Source of the DNA: Paraglaciecola arctica BSs20135
GTDB taxonomy: Bacteria; Pseudomonadota; Gammaproteobacteria; Enterobacterales; Alteromonadaceae
Direction: 5' to 3'
NCBI RefSeq assembly: GCF_000314995.1
Contig: NZ_BAEO01000062.1
Location: forward strand, 124,001 to 188,000
Length of the DNA stretch: 64,000 nucleotides
Shown here: in pieces, positions 16,815 to 25,136 of the stretch
How positions within the stretch are numbered: position 1 is the first letter of the stretch
How the letters are laid out: each line of letters opens with the position of its first letter
The notes under the pieces: generated by a model
Told to the model about the DNA's origin: nothing
Databases searched by the model: none
The model's input: the letters and a program-made list of their open reading frames with translations, nothing else
Made by a program: the position numbers and the translations under genes

Positions 16815-18785
16815 TCAAGCTATTAAATCCTGTAGTTTTTGTTTGTTCAAGGGTTTCATTAGGGCGCGACTGCTACCGCTACTTTTAATTTCCGCTGCAC
16901 CAATCTCAGCACCACTGATGATGACTATCTCGGTCGTATTGCCTTGTGATGCTATGTACTTCGCCAACACTAATCCATTTTCGTCTGGTAAATGCACATC
17001 TAGTAAAATTTTATGCCATTTTGGGCGAGTATGAAGCAATTGTCTGCAGGCTCGACCAGAGTGAGCCACATCGACTATAACGCCCATGGATTCTAGTAAT
17101 AATTTGGTGATTTCGGCGGCATCCATATCGTCTTCTACTAGCATGAAATATTTATCTTGGTTCGTAGTTTGAATGATACTGCTCAAATCATTTTCTTTAG
17201 GCTTAGTTTGTACATTGGAATTAATAACGGTGGCTAGGTATCTATGTAGCAGCATCTTGTCAACGGGTTTAGAGATAACATCATCGAAACCTAGGGTCTG
17301 CAAATTTTCTTTAACGCCTTTCATGTTGGCAGCTGTTAAGGCCAATATTGGTTGTTCTACGCCTTGCTTACGTATTTCAACCACGGCTTCTTTGCCATCC
17401 ATTTCTGGCATATGAATATCCATTAGGATGGCATTATAGGGGGTGCCTTTTTCAATACTGGTCACTGCTTTTTTGACTGCTTGTTTACCGTTTTCTGCAA
17501 AGTCTACATTTAAACCGAAAGTTCCAACTATATGACCTATTAACATTCTAATATCAGCTACATCATCTACCACTAAAACCCTGCCAGTAAGTGGTTTAAG
17601 TGAAGTGTTGTTTTCACCTATCACTTTCCTTTCTAATGACAAATTGGACAATGCTGTATCTTTAACGTTTTGACATGAAATGCTCAACGTAAAACAACTT
17701 CCTTCTCCTTCTATGGATTTTGCGGTTATTCCGCCGCCGAGTTTTTTTGCCAACTCTGATGAAATTGCGAGTCCCAATCCTGAACCTGTTTCTTTTCGGG
17801 AAATTGTATCTTCGATTTGTTCAAAAGGTTGAAAAATCTTATCGATTTCTAGCACAGGAATGCCTTTTCCGGTGTCCTCTACATAAAAATACAAGACGCA
17901 TATTTCACCTTCTATCTTAGCCTTTACAGACACACTGACTTTTCCGTGGTCAGTAAATTTTATGCCATTGTGGATGAGATTAATTAGGATCTGTCTCAGT
18001 CGGGTAGGATCACAATGTATTTCTTCGGGCAAAGGAGTACTTGATGTTAACGTAAGCTCAATGCCTTTATCATTTGCAGATACTTGCATCAGTGTATAAA
18101 TATCAACTAGAAAACTATTTAGGTTGAAAGTAGATAGCGCTAACTCGAGTTTTTTGGCGGCAATTTTCGACAAGTCTAAAACATCGTTAAGCAGACTGAG
18201 TAGATGTTTACCATTGTTTAAGATGATATTGAGTTCATTGGTAACAGGTTTAGCTTTTTCACTTGAGAGTAATAATTCTGTATAGCCTAAAATAGAAGTG
18301 AGTGGTGTACGCAGTTCATGACTGAGATGCGCTAAAAATCTATCTTTAGAACGACTCTGTGTTTCAACGTTAATCCGCTCTAAACGCTCTTGCTGGACTT
18401 CTTGTCGCGCTATGGCGTAACGGATCGCGCGGGCAAACCTTGGGCTATCAAGTTCGCTCTTAACGATAAAATCAACTGCACCTGCATCTAACGCGGCTTT
18501 GTCTAGTACGTTGTCAGACTGGCCCGTTAACATGATGATAGGCACTCGGCATTGCATTACTGTGGCTTTCTCTAAAACAGTTAAACCTGTTTGCGCGCCT
18601 AATTGGTAATCCAGTAAACAAATATCGTGTTGGTTAGATTCAAGTTGTTCGAGTGCAGCGTCTGGGGTTGATACCCAATCAATTTCGAAATTATACTCGT
18701 TAAGTTCTTCTAGATAATCTCTGGCAATGATGTAGTCATCTTCATCGTCTTCAACAAGCAGAATACGGGCGCTTTTTGTTAGCAT
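16815..18785 (-). CDS. Hybrid histidine kinase, REC-HisKA-HATPase-REC-REC
   Basis: 656 residues, no membrane helix. The order is receiver 1 (8-125, DICLLDYQLG), HisKA (about 145-215, HLSHELRTPL), HATPase (255-380, N box and DTGKGIP), receiver 2 (405-525, ILMDIHMPEMDG) and receiver 3 (540-655, KILLDVHLPDENG). Being soluble with an N-terminal receiver, it should be controlled by phosphotransfer rather than by its own sensor. It is the last gene of the operon that begins with the NtrC-type regulator. Confidence 0.93.
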   Translation of the reverse strand: MLTKSARILLVEDDEDDYIIARDYLEELNEYNFEIDWVSTPDAALEQLESNQHDICLLDYQLGAQTGLTVLEKATVMQCRVPIIMLTGQSDNVLDKAALDAGAVDFIVKSELDSPRFARAIRYAIARQEVQQERLERINVETQSRSKDRFLAHLSHELRTPLTSILGYTELLLSSEKAKPVTNELNIILNNGKHLLSLLNDVLDLSKIAAKKLELALSTFNLNSFLVDIYTLMQVSANDKGIELTLTSSTPLPEEIHCDPTRLRQILINLIHNGIKFTDHGKVSVSVKAKIEGEICVLYFYVEDTGKGIPVLEIDKIFQPFEQIEDTISRKETGSGLGLAISSELAKKLGGGITAKSIEGEGSCFTLSISCQNVKDTALSNLSLERKVIGENNTSLKPLTGRVLVVDDVADIRMLIGHIVGTFGLNVDFAENGKQAVKKAVTSIEKGTPYNAILMDIHMPEMDGKEAVVEIRKQGVEQPILALTAANMKGVKENLQTLGFDDVISKPVDKMLLHRYLATVINSNVQTKPKENDLSSIIQTTNQDKYFMLVEDDMDAAEITKLLLESMGVIVDVAHSGRACRQLLHTRPKWHKILLDVHLPDENGLVLAKYIASQGNTTEIVIISGAEIGAAEIKSSGSSRALMKPLNKQKLQDLIA

Positions 18786-18813
18786 AGGTTTCTCAGATCG
18801 AACTTAGTCATAG

Positions 18814-19269
18814 TTACTTTCGATTGGGTAATTCAACGAACTCGATCCAATATTTTCCTAAGGCTTTCATTAAATTGACTAAACCTTCGAAATTAACGGG
18901 TTTAGTAATAAAGGACGCAGCACCAAGATCGTAACCTTTTATCATGTCTTCTTCTTGCTGCGAGGTAGTGAGAATAACCACAGGGATAGCTTTTAGCTCA
19001 GGATCGTCTTTGATTTCTTTTAACGCTTCTCTACCATCTTTACGAGGCATGTTTAAATCTAGCAAAATAAGACTTGGCCAAGGATATTTATCCTCATCGC
19101 TATATTTTCCTTGGCGTTTTAGATAATTGATTAGCTCAACTCCATCTTCTACGCAGTGTAGGTCATTTAAAACTCTACTTTCTTGCAACGCTTCTTTGGT
19201 TAATAGGCGGTCGTCTTCATCATCATCAGCCATTAAGATAGTCACTGGCTTTTTAATTAGTTCAATCAT
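18814..19269 (-). CDS. Single-domain response regulator (CheY/Rcp1-like)
   Basis: 151 residues from the ATG at 19269, which overlaps the upstream kinase by 8 bp (ATGATTGA); a start at 19305 would lie inside the kinase. One receiver domain with MADDDEDDRLL, acceptor LILLDLNMPRKDG and FITKPVNFEGL. The inserted segment after the acidic patch is typical of Rcp1-type regulators that work with CHASE3 or phytochrome kinases. No output domain, so a phosphate shuttle to the hybrid kinase is likely. Confidence 0.92.
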   Translation of the reverse strand: MIELIKKPVTILMADDDEDDRLLTKEALQESRVLNDLHCVEDGVELINYLKRQGKYSDEDKYPWPSLILLDLNMPRKDGREALKEIKDDPELKAIPVVILTTSQQEEDMIKGYDLGAASFITKPVNFEGLVNLMKALGKYWIEFVELPNRK

Positions 19270-20764
19270 TATTTTGTCCATTATTTTCAAAAAGTACGGC
19301 TTCAACAGGAATTTTCACGGTAAACACAGCCCCCGCTCCTGGTTCACTGACCGCGCTTATTTTACCACCATGTCGTTCGACTATGCGTAAACACACGGCA
19401 AGCCCAATTCCTGTGCCTTTATATTCAGAGCGACCATGTAAACGCTGGAAAGGTACAAAAATTTTATCTGCAAATTCTTGTTCAAAACCAATTCCATTAT
19501 CGCTCACCGTAATTAAATGCCATTGGATGGCTGTTCCGGTGATTGCATCACGAGTTTCTGTTTGCTGGTATGTTATGGATATTTGTGGCGCAACGTCTAC
19601 TTTTCGAAATTTAATGGCATTTGATAGCAGATTAAGAAACAGTTGATACATTTGAGCTTTATCACCCTGAATTGTAGGTAGCTCGTCAATCTTTATCTGG
19701 CTATCGCTTTCTTGGATCGCAATTGCTAGGTCACTAATAATATCTGCCATTACTTTATCTAGGCGTACTTCACTAAATTCTTTTCCGCGAGTGGTTACTC
19801 TTGAAAATTCTAGCAAGTCGTTTATTAGATTAGACATACGCTCTGCAGCTGTTTTCATACGTTTAATATAGTCGACACCTTTGTCTTCTAGTTCTTCTCC
19901 ATAGGTGCTCATAAACCTGTCACCGAATGCTCTAATCTTACGCAACGGCTCTTGCAAGTCATGGGAAGCAACAAAGGCAAAGTCTTCCAACTCTCGGTTA
20001 CTCCGTGAAAGCTCCTCTGAGTAGACGGTTAATTCTTTGGTTCTAATCTTGACTTGTTCGACTAATTTGTCATTTTGTTGTTCAAGAGACTGTCGCAGCT
20101 TGCTTTCATTGCTAATATTTAATCGCGCTAAAACTAACATCACAAGTAGTAACAAGGCACTAATGATGCCGGAAATGAGGAAGGTTATTTTTGCTTCCTT
20201 TTGAATTTTAAGGAGCTCTTCATATTGTTTATCTCTGAAAGCTATTTCAGCTTGTTGCAATTCATTAAACAGCGACAAAATATCTGTGTACCAATTCCTG
20301 CCTCGCCCCGTCATCAATAAGCCGATAGCGCGTTTTTCATTATTGACTAATGCCAATCCAACTGTGGTTTCTAATTCATTAATTTTTTTGTTGCTAATTT
20401 CTAGTAACGAAAGGATTTTTTCCTTTGCTTGTGAATGTTGGAAAGTTTGCTCTTTGACAATATCCATTTGTTCGGACACCGCTTCGAGGGCTGTTCGATA
20501 GGGTTTCAGATAATCATCAATTTCTGTTAACAAATATCCTCGTTGCCCGGTTTCTGCAGACAAAATAGAGATATGTAGGTTGTTCAGCGCTATTACCGAT
20601 TCTGATGTCTGATATAACTGATGTTGTGTTGTAGATAAATCTCCTATTGTTTTAATTGCTAAATATGCATTTCCTGCAATTAAACACAGCACTATAAGTG
20701 CAATAAGCAACCAAGTGGATAAAGAGTTATCAAGTAGTCTTTTTGTTCTTAATTCTTCAACCAT
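19262..20764 (-). CDS. CHASE3-domain sensor histidine kinase
   Basis: 500 residues from the ATG at 20764, which overlaps the stop of the small DHp protein by 8 bp (ATGGTTGA); a start at 20827 would overlap it fully. Membrane helix at about 15-35, CHASE3 sensor (40-175, with SAETGQRGYLLTE), second helix near 190-210, coiled linker, HisKA (FVASHDLQEPLRKI) and HATPase (SDNGIGFEQEF, GTGIGLAVCLRIVERHGG). The signal sensed is unknown. It is the only membrane sensor in the operon. Confidence 0.93.
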   Translation of the reverse strand: MVEELRTKRLLDNSLSTWLLIALIVLCLIAGNAYLAIKTIGDLSTTQHQLYQTSESVIALNNLHISILSAETGQRGYLLTEIDDYLKPYRTALEAVSEQMDIVKEQTFQHSQAKEKILSLLEISNKKINELETTVGLALVNNEKRAIGLLMTGRGRNWYTDILSLFNELQQAEIAFRDKQYEELLKIQKEAKITFLISGIISALLLLVMLVLARLNISNESKLRQSLEQQNDKLVEQVKIRTKELTVYSEELSRSNRELEDFAFVASHDLQEPLRKIRAFGDRFMSTYGEELEDKGVDYIKRMKTAAERMSNLINDLLEFSRVTTRGKEFSEVRLDKVMADIISDLAIAIQESDSQIKIDELPTIQGDKAQMYQLFLNLLSNAIKFRKVDVAPQISITYQQTETRDAITGTAIQWHLITVSDNGIGFEQEFADKIFVPFQRLHGRSEYKGTGIGLAVCLRIVERHGGKISAVSEPGAGAVFTVKIPVEAVLFENNGQNND

Positions 20765-20981
20765 GTTGCTTGCCACCGTGTTGTGAACTAAGAATTTGCA
20801 AGGTATTGCTACATTCCTGACATGCACTAATGATTTTATCTATGGCTTGTATACCTTTTTCTTTTGGCATATCGTTTTCTAAAATGAGTTTTATAAGCTC
20901 AGCATTCATAGAAATACGATTAAGTGGTGACCTAGCATCATGGACTAACTTATTGACTGTGATAATTTCTTCAGACGACAT
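20757..20981 (-). CDS. Stand-alone DHp/HisKA-like small protein
   Basis: 74 residues, soluble. VHDARSPLNRI around His14 resembles an H box (HDxRxPL), and two predicted helices follow (about 5-32 and 40-66), so it looks like an isolated dimerisation/phosphotransfer hairpin with no ATPase domain. It lies between the NtrC-type regulator and the CHASE3 kinase and overlaps the kinase start by 8 bp. It may be a phosphotransfer protein or a kinase inhibitor; both are inference. Confidence 0.7.
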   Translation of the reverse strand: MSSEEIITVNKLVHDARSPLNRISMNAELIKLILENDMPKEKGIQAIDKIISACQECSNTLQILSSQHGGKQHG

Positions 20982-21039
20982 GGTGTTGACTCATTAAAGT
21001 ATTCATTATAGAAATTGAGAATGCACTAAAAGTGCCAAC

Positions 21040-22368
21040 TTATTCAGCAAAATCACCATAGGCATGTAGACGGTTGTAAAGCGTTTTAGTACTGATACCT
21101 AACATTTGTGCGGCTGTAGTCTTGTTACCATCTACTTTTTCTAAGGTGATGCGGATCAACTCTTTTTCTACATTTTCTATTGTTTGACCGGCAGCGACGT
21201 TGTTACTTGGCTTTTGAGAAAGTGAAAAAGGTGACTCAAAGGTACTAGGTAGTTGAATTTCATTGCCAGTTGGATCGCTCATAATAAAAGCCCGATGCAC
21301 ACTGTGCCTGAGTTCGCGAACATTGCCAGGCCAATCAAAACGGCTGAGTCTTTCAAGTTGTGCTTCTGTCCAAACATATTGGCAGGCGTTTTCAGTATTT
21401 AACTCTTCCAGAAAAGCTTTGGCCAAAAGAGGAATATCTTCTTTGCGCTCTCGTAATGAAGGTATGGTGATGGGGAATACCGCTAATCTAAAGTAGACGT
21501 CTTCACGCAGAATGTTGTCCTGTGCAATAGACTCCATAGTGCGGTTAGTGGCCGAAACTACTCGACAATTTACTGGTATTTCTTTGGTACCTCCTACTTT
21601 TATGACTTTTTTACTTTCTAACACACGTAGTAGATTAGGCTGCATATCAATAGGCATTTCGGTAACTTCATCTAAAAACAAGGTACCATTTTCGGCACGT
21701 TCAAATACGCCGTCTTTTTTTGCTATTGCGCCTGTAAATGCCCCTTTTTCATGACCAAATAATTCACTGCCTATCAACTCTTTAGACAAGGCGCCGCAGT
21801 TTGTTGTTACTAGTTGACCTTGTGCTTGGCTGGCCTTATGGATAGCGCTGGCTACTACTTCTTTACCTACACCACTGCTACCCATTAACATCACGTTGGC
21901 ACTTGTTTTGGCGACACGTTCAATCATCAAATACAATTCTTGCATAGGCGCTGACTCACCAATTAGGCAATCAAAGTGGCGTTTGATGGCTGAGGTTTTA
22001 GGCACTTTTTTTACTTTGGTTTTGCCCGATAATGCACCTTCAATATCTTCGCGCTGCAAAGGTTTAACCAAATAATCCATTTTTGGGCCGCTGATTTCCG
22101 CGAGAATACCTTTTACTGATGGATGCCCAGTAATAAAAGTAACCTGTGCAGTTGAGCCCATTTTTTTTAGATGATCGACCAAATGTAAGCCACTACCATC
22201 TGGCAACATAAAATCTAATAAAATGTGTTCAAATGGTTGGCTATCCAGCCATTCGTAGGCTTCTTTTAGGTTGCCAGCAACCGACACTTGGTGCCCTAAA
22301 AATTCAATAATGTTAGCTGCAACATCAGTAAATTCGATGTCATCATCGACAAGTAATACGTTTAACAA
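21040..22368 (-). CDS. Sigma54-dependent response regulator (NtrC family)
   Basis: 442 residues: receiver (1-120, acceptor HILLDFMLPDGSG), AAA+ domain (about 135-365; Walker A GSSGVGKE, the sigma54-contact loop GAFTGA, Walker B GTLFLDE) and a Fis-type helix-turn-helix at the C-terminus (KTTAAQMLGISTKTLYNRL). All elements for activating sigma54 RNA polymerase are intact. First gene of the phosphorelay operon and divergent from the PA2169-type gene, whose promoter is sigma54-like. It is the best candidate activator for the other -24/-12 promoters in this window. Confidence 0.95.
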   Translation of the reverse strand: MLNVLLVDDDIEFTDVAANIIEFLGHQVSVAGNLKEAYEWLDSQPFEHILLDFMLPDGSGLHLVDHLKKMGSTAQVTFITGHPSVKGILAEISGPKMDYLVKPLQREDIEGALSGKTKVKKVPKTSAIKRHFDCLIGESAPMQELYLMIERVAKTSANVMLMGSSGVGKEVVASAIHKASQAQGQLVTTNCGALSKELIGSELFGHEKGAFTGAIAKKDGVFERAENGTLFLDEVTEMPIDMQPNLLRVLESKKVIKVGGTKEIPVNCRVVSATNRTMESIAQDNILREDVYFRLAVFPITIPSLRERKEDIPLLAKAFLEELNTENACQYVWTEAQLERLSRFDWPGNVRELRHSVHRAFIMSDPTGNEIQLPSTFESPFSLSQKPSNNVAAGQTIENVEKELIRITLEKVDGNKTTAAQMLGISTKTLYNRLHAYGDFAE

Positions 22369-22540
22369 TGGTTATCCTCATGCAGAGTTGGTACACAGTG
22401 CTGATTAATTTTTGGAACGATAAATAGTGTAGATGTGTACATTATTATAATGGTTTGGCTCCGCCCTATCTTTTAATTATTCGAAGCTATCGTTCATAAA
22501 TAATAGACCTCGGAAAGTAGATTAGTATTGTAAACAGTTT

Positions 22541-22575
22541 TGTAAAAAATTCACATTCCTTGTAAATCGTTCACA
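22541..22575. promoter_or_regulatory. Two 15-bp dyads, candidate activator sites
   Basis: TGTAAAAAATTCACA (22541-22555) and TGTAAATCGTTCACA (22561-22575) share the symmetric pattern TGTRAA-N3-TTYACA, with centres 20 bp apart (two helical turns). A third TGTAAA half-site starts at 22529. They lie 74-108 bp upstream of the sigma54-like promoter and in front of the divergent NtrC-type gene, the usual place for enhancer-binding protein sites. The rest of 22369-22648 holds no gene. Confidence 0.55.
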
Positions 22576-22648
22576 GCTTTTAAGCGATACATACAAACAA
22601 ACAAATAAAACTATTATTAATTATCAATGATTTACGATGGTTGAAAAA

Positions 22649-22664
22649 TGGAATGTTGTTTGCA
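22649..22664 (+). promoter_or_regulatory. Candidate sigma54 promoter of the PA2169-type gene
   Basis: TGGAATGTTGTTTGCA: TGG at -24 and TTTGCA at -12, exact spacing, 54 bp before the start codon and downstream of paired dyads. Confidence 0.7.
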
Positions 22665-22717
22665 ATTAGTATCATAAGCTAGCAATGGCTAGTGGTACAA
22701 TCAAAACAGGAGTTAAT

Positions 22718-23167
22718 ATGTTAAATCAGACAACAAGTGTAGAGAAAGTAACAGACGTCATTCAAGTTATGAGCGCAGGTGTGGACTTTTATCACGATGC
22801 GGTTGAGCAAGTACAGGATACCTTTATCAAAAACACCTTCATCAAAATGGCGTCCAAAAAAGAGGCGGCTATTTTGGCTTTACAACCACTTGCACTAGAA
22901 GAGCAAGGCAAGACTGAAGACGGTAGTTCGATAGCCGTAGAGTCACGAAAAATGTACACCAAATTTGCGACTATGTTCACAAATGATGGAGACTATACCT
23001 ATGTGAAACAGCTTGAAGAAGTTGAAGACAAGGTACTTAAAGTATTAGACGACGCATTAAACGAGGAACAACCCGTTCATGCGATGACTATACTGACCAA
23101 TATTCGAGGTGATGCACAATTGATGCACGACGAGATGAAAGCCCTTCAGGAGCAAACGAAACACTAA
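22718..23167 (+). CDS. PA2169-type four-helix-bundle protein (DUF2383)
   Basis: 149 residues from the ATG at 22718, preceded by CAGGAG; a start at 22685 would add 11 residues without a ribosome site. All-helical, ferritin-like four-helix layout with Glu/His/Tyr-rich helices (VDFYHDAVEQVQ, QLMHDEMKALQEQ), matching the PA2169/DUF2383 family of unknown function. Monocistronic, with a sigma54-like promoter and a strong terminator. Confidence 0.85.
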   Translation: MLNQTTSVEKVTDVIQVMSAGVDFYHDAVEQVQDTFIKNTFIKMASKKEAAILALQPLALEEQGKTEDGSSIAVESRKMYTKFATMFTNDGDYTYVKQLEEVEDKVLKVLDDALNEEQPVHAMTILTNIRGDAQLMHDEMKALQEQTKH

Positions 23168-23185
23168 AGCTCTTTAGTAGCATAA

Positions 23186-23220
23186 AGGCCCAGTAGCGCT
23201 CAGCGGTACTGGGCCTTTTT
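23186..23220 (+). terminator. Terminator of the PA2169-type gene
   Basis: AGGCCCAGTA (23186-23195) pairs with TACTGGGCCT (23207-23216), followed by a T run. Confidence 0.9.
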
Positions 23221-23443
23221 TATATGTATATGTAGCCTAAGTTCAGGTTATCTAGCTATTGCTGACCTTAATTATTGCTGGTTGTGCATTTAATTGGCAG
23301 CGCCTAAAAATATCGAATGAATAAGAAAATATTACTAGCGTAAGAGTAGATTTTACACGTTACTGATTTTTAGTGGCGTTTTTTTTATCTGTTATTTTTT
23401 ACAAATATTTGTTTTTTATGGCTATTTTGTTTATTTTTGACGA

Positions 23444-23459
23444 TGGCTTACTAATTGCT
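23444..23459 (+). promoter_or_regulatory. Candidate sigma54 promoter of the pagL operon
   Basis: TGGCTTACTAATTGCT: TGGC at -24 and TTGCT at -12, exact spacing, 74 bp before the pagL ATG. The stretch 23222-23443 is A+T-rich with no gene; TTTTACA motifs occur in it at about 23351 and 23396. Confidence 0.55.
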
Positions 23460-23532
23460 GCGTACTGTGAATTAACCAAATGCGAGTGAATTTAGATTTG
23501 TACCTAGATCATTCGTTAAATTAAGGAAGCAT

Positions 23533-24135
23533 ATGCAAAACAGTAGTTCAATTTTCAATAAATCAATATTACCCACCATCATATTAGTTAAACCTGCGCT
23601 GTTGCTCACTATTCTATTTTTAAGTTTTCAAGTTGCAGCAGTTCAATTGCCGGATAAAGAAAAACAAGCTGTTGCAGTCGAATATATGACAGGCTCAGGT
23701 GACATGCATGGTATGCGGATCGCCTACAGACCTGACTTTAACTATGACTTAGATATCCCACTAATTGGTGCAACTCGCTTATCGTGGGAAGCAAGTCTCA
23801 ATCTTTTTGATTTGCACGGTAGCGCTCGTAATGAGGCTACTTATGGGCTTTCAGTATCACCTGTTTTTTCAAAGGCCCTGCCTAACATATCCAATAATTA
23901 TCCACTCACACTCGAGTTCGGCATAGGTGTTGCCTATGTACATGAGAAAAAATTTGGTGGTGTTAATATTGGTAGTGTTTATCAGTTCGAAGATCGTTTG
24001 GGATTACTTATTGGTCTAGATAAAAATCAAAACTCAGAGATTGCGATTCGCTATATTCATTACTCAAATGGTGGGCTAAATACCAAAAACCCCGGATTAG
24101 ACTTCCTAAGCCTCGCCTATATCTATCGCTTTTAG
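23533..24135 (+). CDS. pagL: Lipid A 3-O-deacylase (PagL family)
   Basis: Outer-membrane beta-barrel enzyme that removes the 3-O acyl chain of lipid A. 200 residues with an N-terminal signal segment (to about residue 36), amphipathic strands, and the C-terminal catalytic stretch IRYIHYSNGGLNTKNPG, which holds the His-x-Ser pair of PagL, ending in an aromatic residue (Phe) as barrels do. Ribosome site AAGGAAG. First gene of an operon with an FNT channel and a C26 peptidase. Confidence 0.88.
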   Translation: MQNSSSIFNKSILPTIILVKPALLLTILFLSFQVAAVQLPDKEKQAVAVEYMTGSGDMHGMRIAYRPDFNYDLDIPLIGATRLSWEASLNLFDLHGSARNEATYGLSVSPVFSKALPNISNNYPLTLEFGIGVAYVHEKKFGGVNIGSVYQFEDRLGLLIGLDKNQNSEIAIRYIHYSNGGLNTKNPGLDFLSLAYIYRF

Positions 24136-24179
24136 GCTTGTTTTGTGACCGCAACTTTTATGATTAAGAGTATAAAAAC

Positions 24180-25127
24180 ATGTTAAATAAAAATCGCCAG
24201 AGGTCACAAAATCATCATAAGCCTGGCTCAAAAAGCATAGAAGCAATAAAAGAAAGGATTGAGAAGCACTCAGTAGAACGAGGTGAAAGCGATCGAGGTA
24301 AAGAGCGAAGGATGGAAACTGATCAATACCAGCAAGTAATTGTAAAACGTATTGACGAAACATTCAGGCATGCCGACGATATTTTACAATTGGCTATCCA
24401 TGAGGGAAAAAGCCAGATAGAGCGCCCGATATTAGGTTTGCTTTTATCATCAGTAGCGGCGGGGATGATCATCGGTTTTACAGTGCTTGCCGTGGCAGTA
24501 ATGACGAGCATATTAGGTACCCTTGATGGTATCAATCGCGTGTTGGTTGCTTTGGTTTACCCACTTGGTTTTATGTTGTGTATTTTAAGTAGAACGCAAC
24601 TTTTTACTGAACATACTGCAACTGCTGTTTATCCATTACTTGACGGCGCGACAAATGTGACTGGGGTACTCAAATTATGGTTGGTAGTCATTCTGGGTAA
24701 CTTAAGTGGGGGCTTCATAATAGCGGTCTTGTTAAACAGCGCCGAATCAGTGATCCATGCTAAACAAGGATACTTATTGATTGCAAACCACGTTTTAGAG
24801 TACCAAGCTAGTAGTCTTTTTGTCAGTGCAATCCTAGCTGGATGGTTAATGGCAATTGGTGCATGGACGATTTTATCGACTCATTCAACTACCAGCCAGC
24901 TTTTATGTATATATTTAGCAACCTTTCTTATAGGTATAGGTGGCTTGCATCATTCGATTGCTGGCTCTGTCGAATTGTTTGTTGGTTTTCTAATGTCGCC
25001 TAGTATCGAGGTCACTACTATTATACCCGTTATAGCGGTGATTTTACTTGGCAACGCCATAGGCGGGAGCGTATTTGTTGCTTTGTTGAATTACGGGCAT
25101 ATACGCGGATTGAATAAAATAGTCTAA
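24180..25127 (+). CDS. Formate/nitrite transporter (FNT) family channel
   Basis: 315 residues with six membrane helices from about residue 83 to 310; the FNT fold is shown by RTQLFTEHTATAVYP and WLVVILGNLSGGF. It has an unusually long, charged N-terminal extension (about 75 residues, rich in Lys, Arg and Glu). FNT members carry formate, nitrite, hydrosulfide or other small anions; the substrate here is unknown. 44 bp after pagL and 9 bp before the peptidase gene, so part of one operon. Confidence 0.88.
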   Translation: MLNKNRQRSQNHHKPGSKSIEAIKERIEKHSVERGESDRGKERRMETDQYQQVIVKRIDETFRHADDILQLAIHEGKSQIERPILGLLLSSVAAGMIIGFTVLAVAVMTSILGTLDGINRVLVALVYPLGFMLCILSRTQLFTEHTATAVYPLLDGATNVTGVLKLWLVVILGNLSGGFIIAVLLNSAESVIHAKQGYLLIANHVLEYQASSLFVSAILAGWLMAIGAWTILSTHSTTSQLLCIYLATFLIGIGGLHHSIAGSVELFVGFLMSPSIEVTTIIPVIAVILLGNAIGGSVFVALLNYGHIRGLNKIV

Positions 25128-25136
25128 GGAATTATT

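Noticed and set aside
19270-19305. Longer start of the single receiver protein
   Set aside because: The start at 19269 gives the usual receiver N-terminus and an 8-bp coupling overlap; the longer form only extends into the kinase gene.
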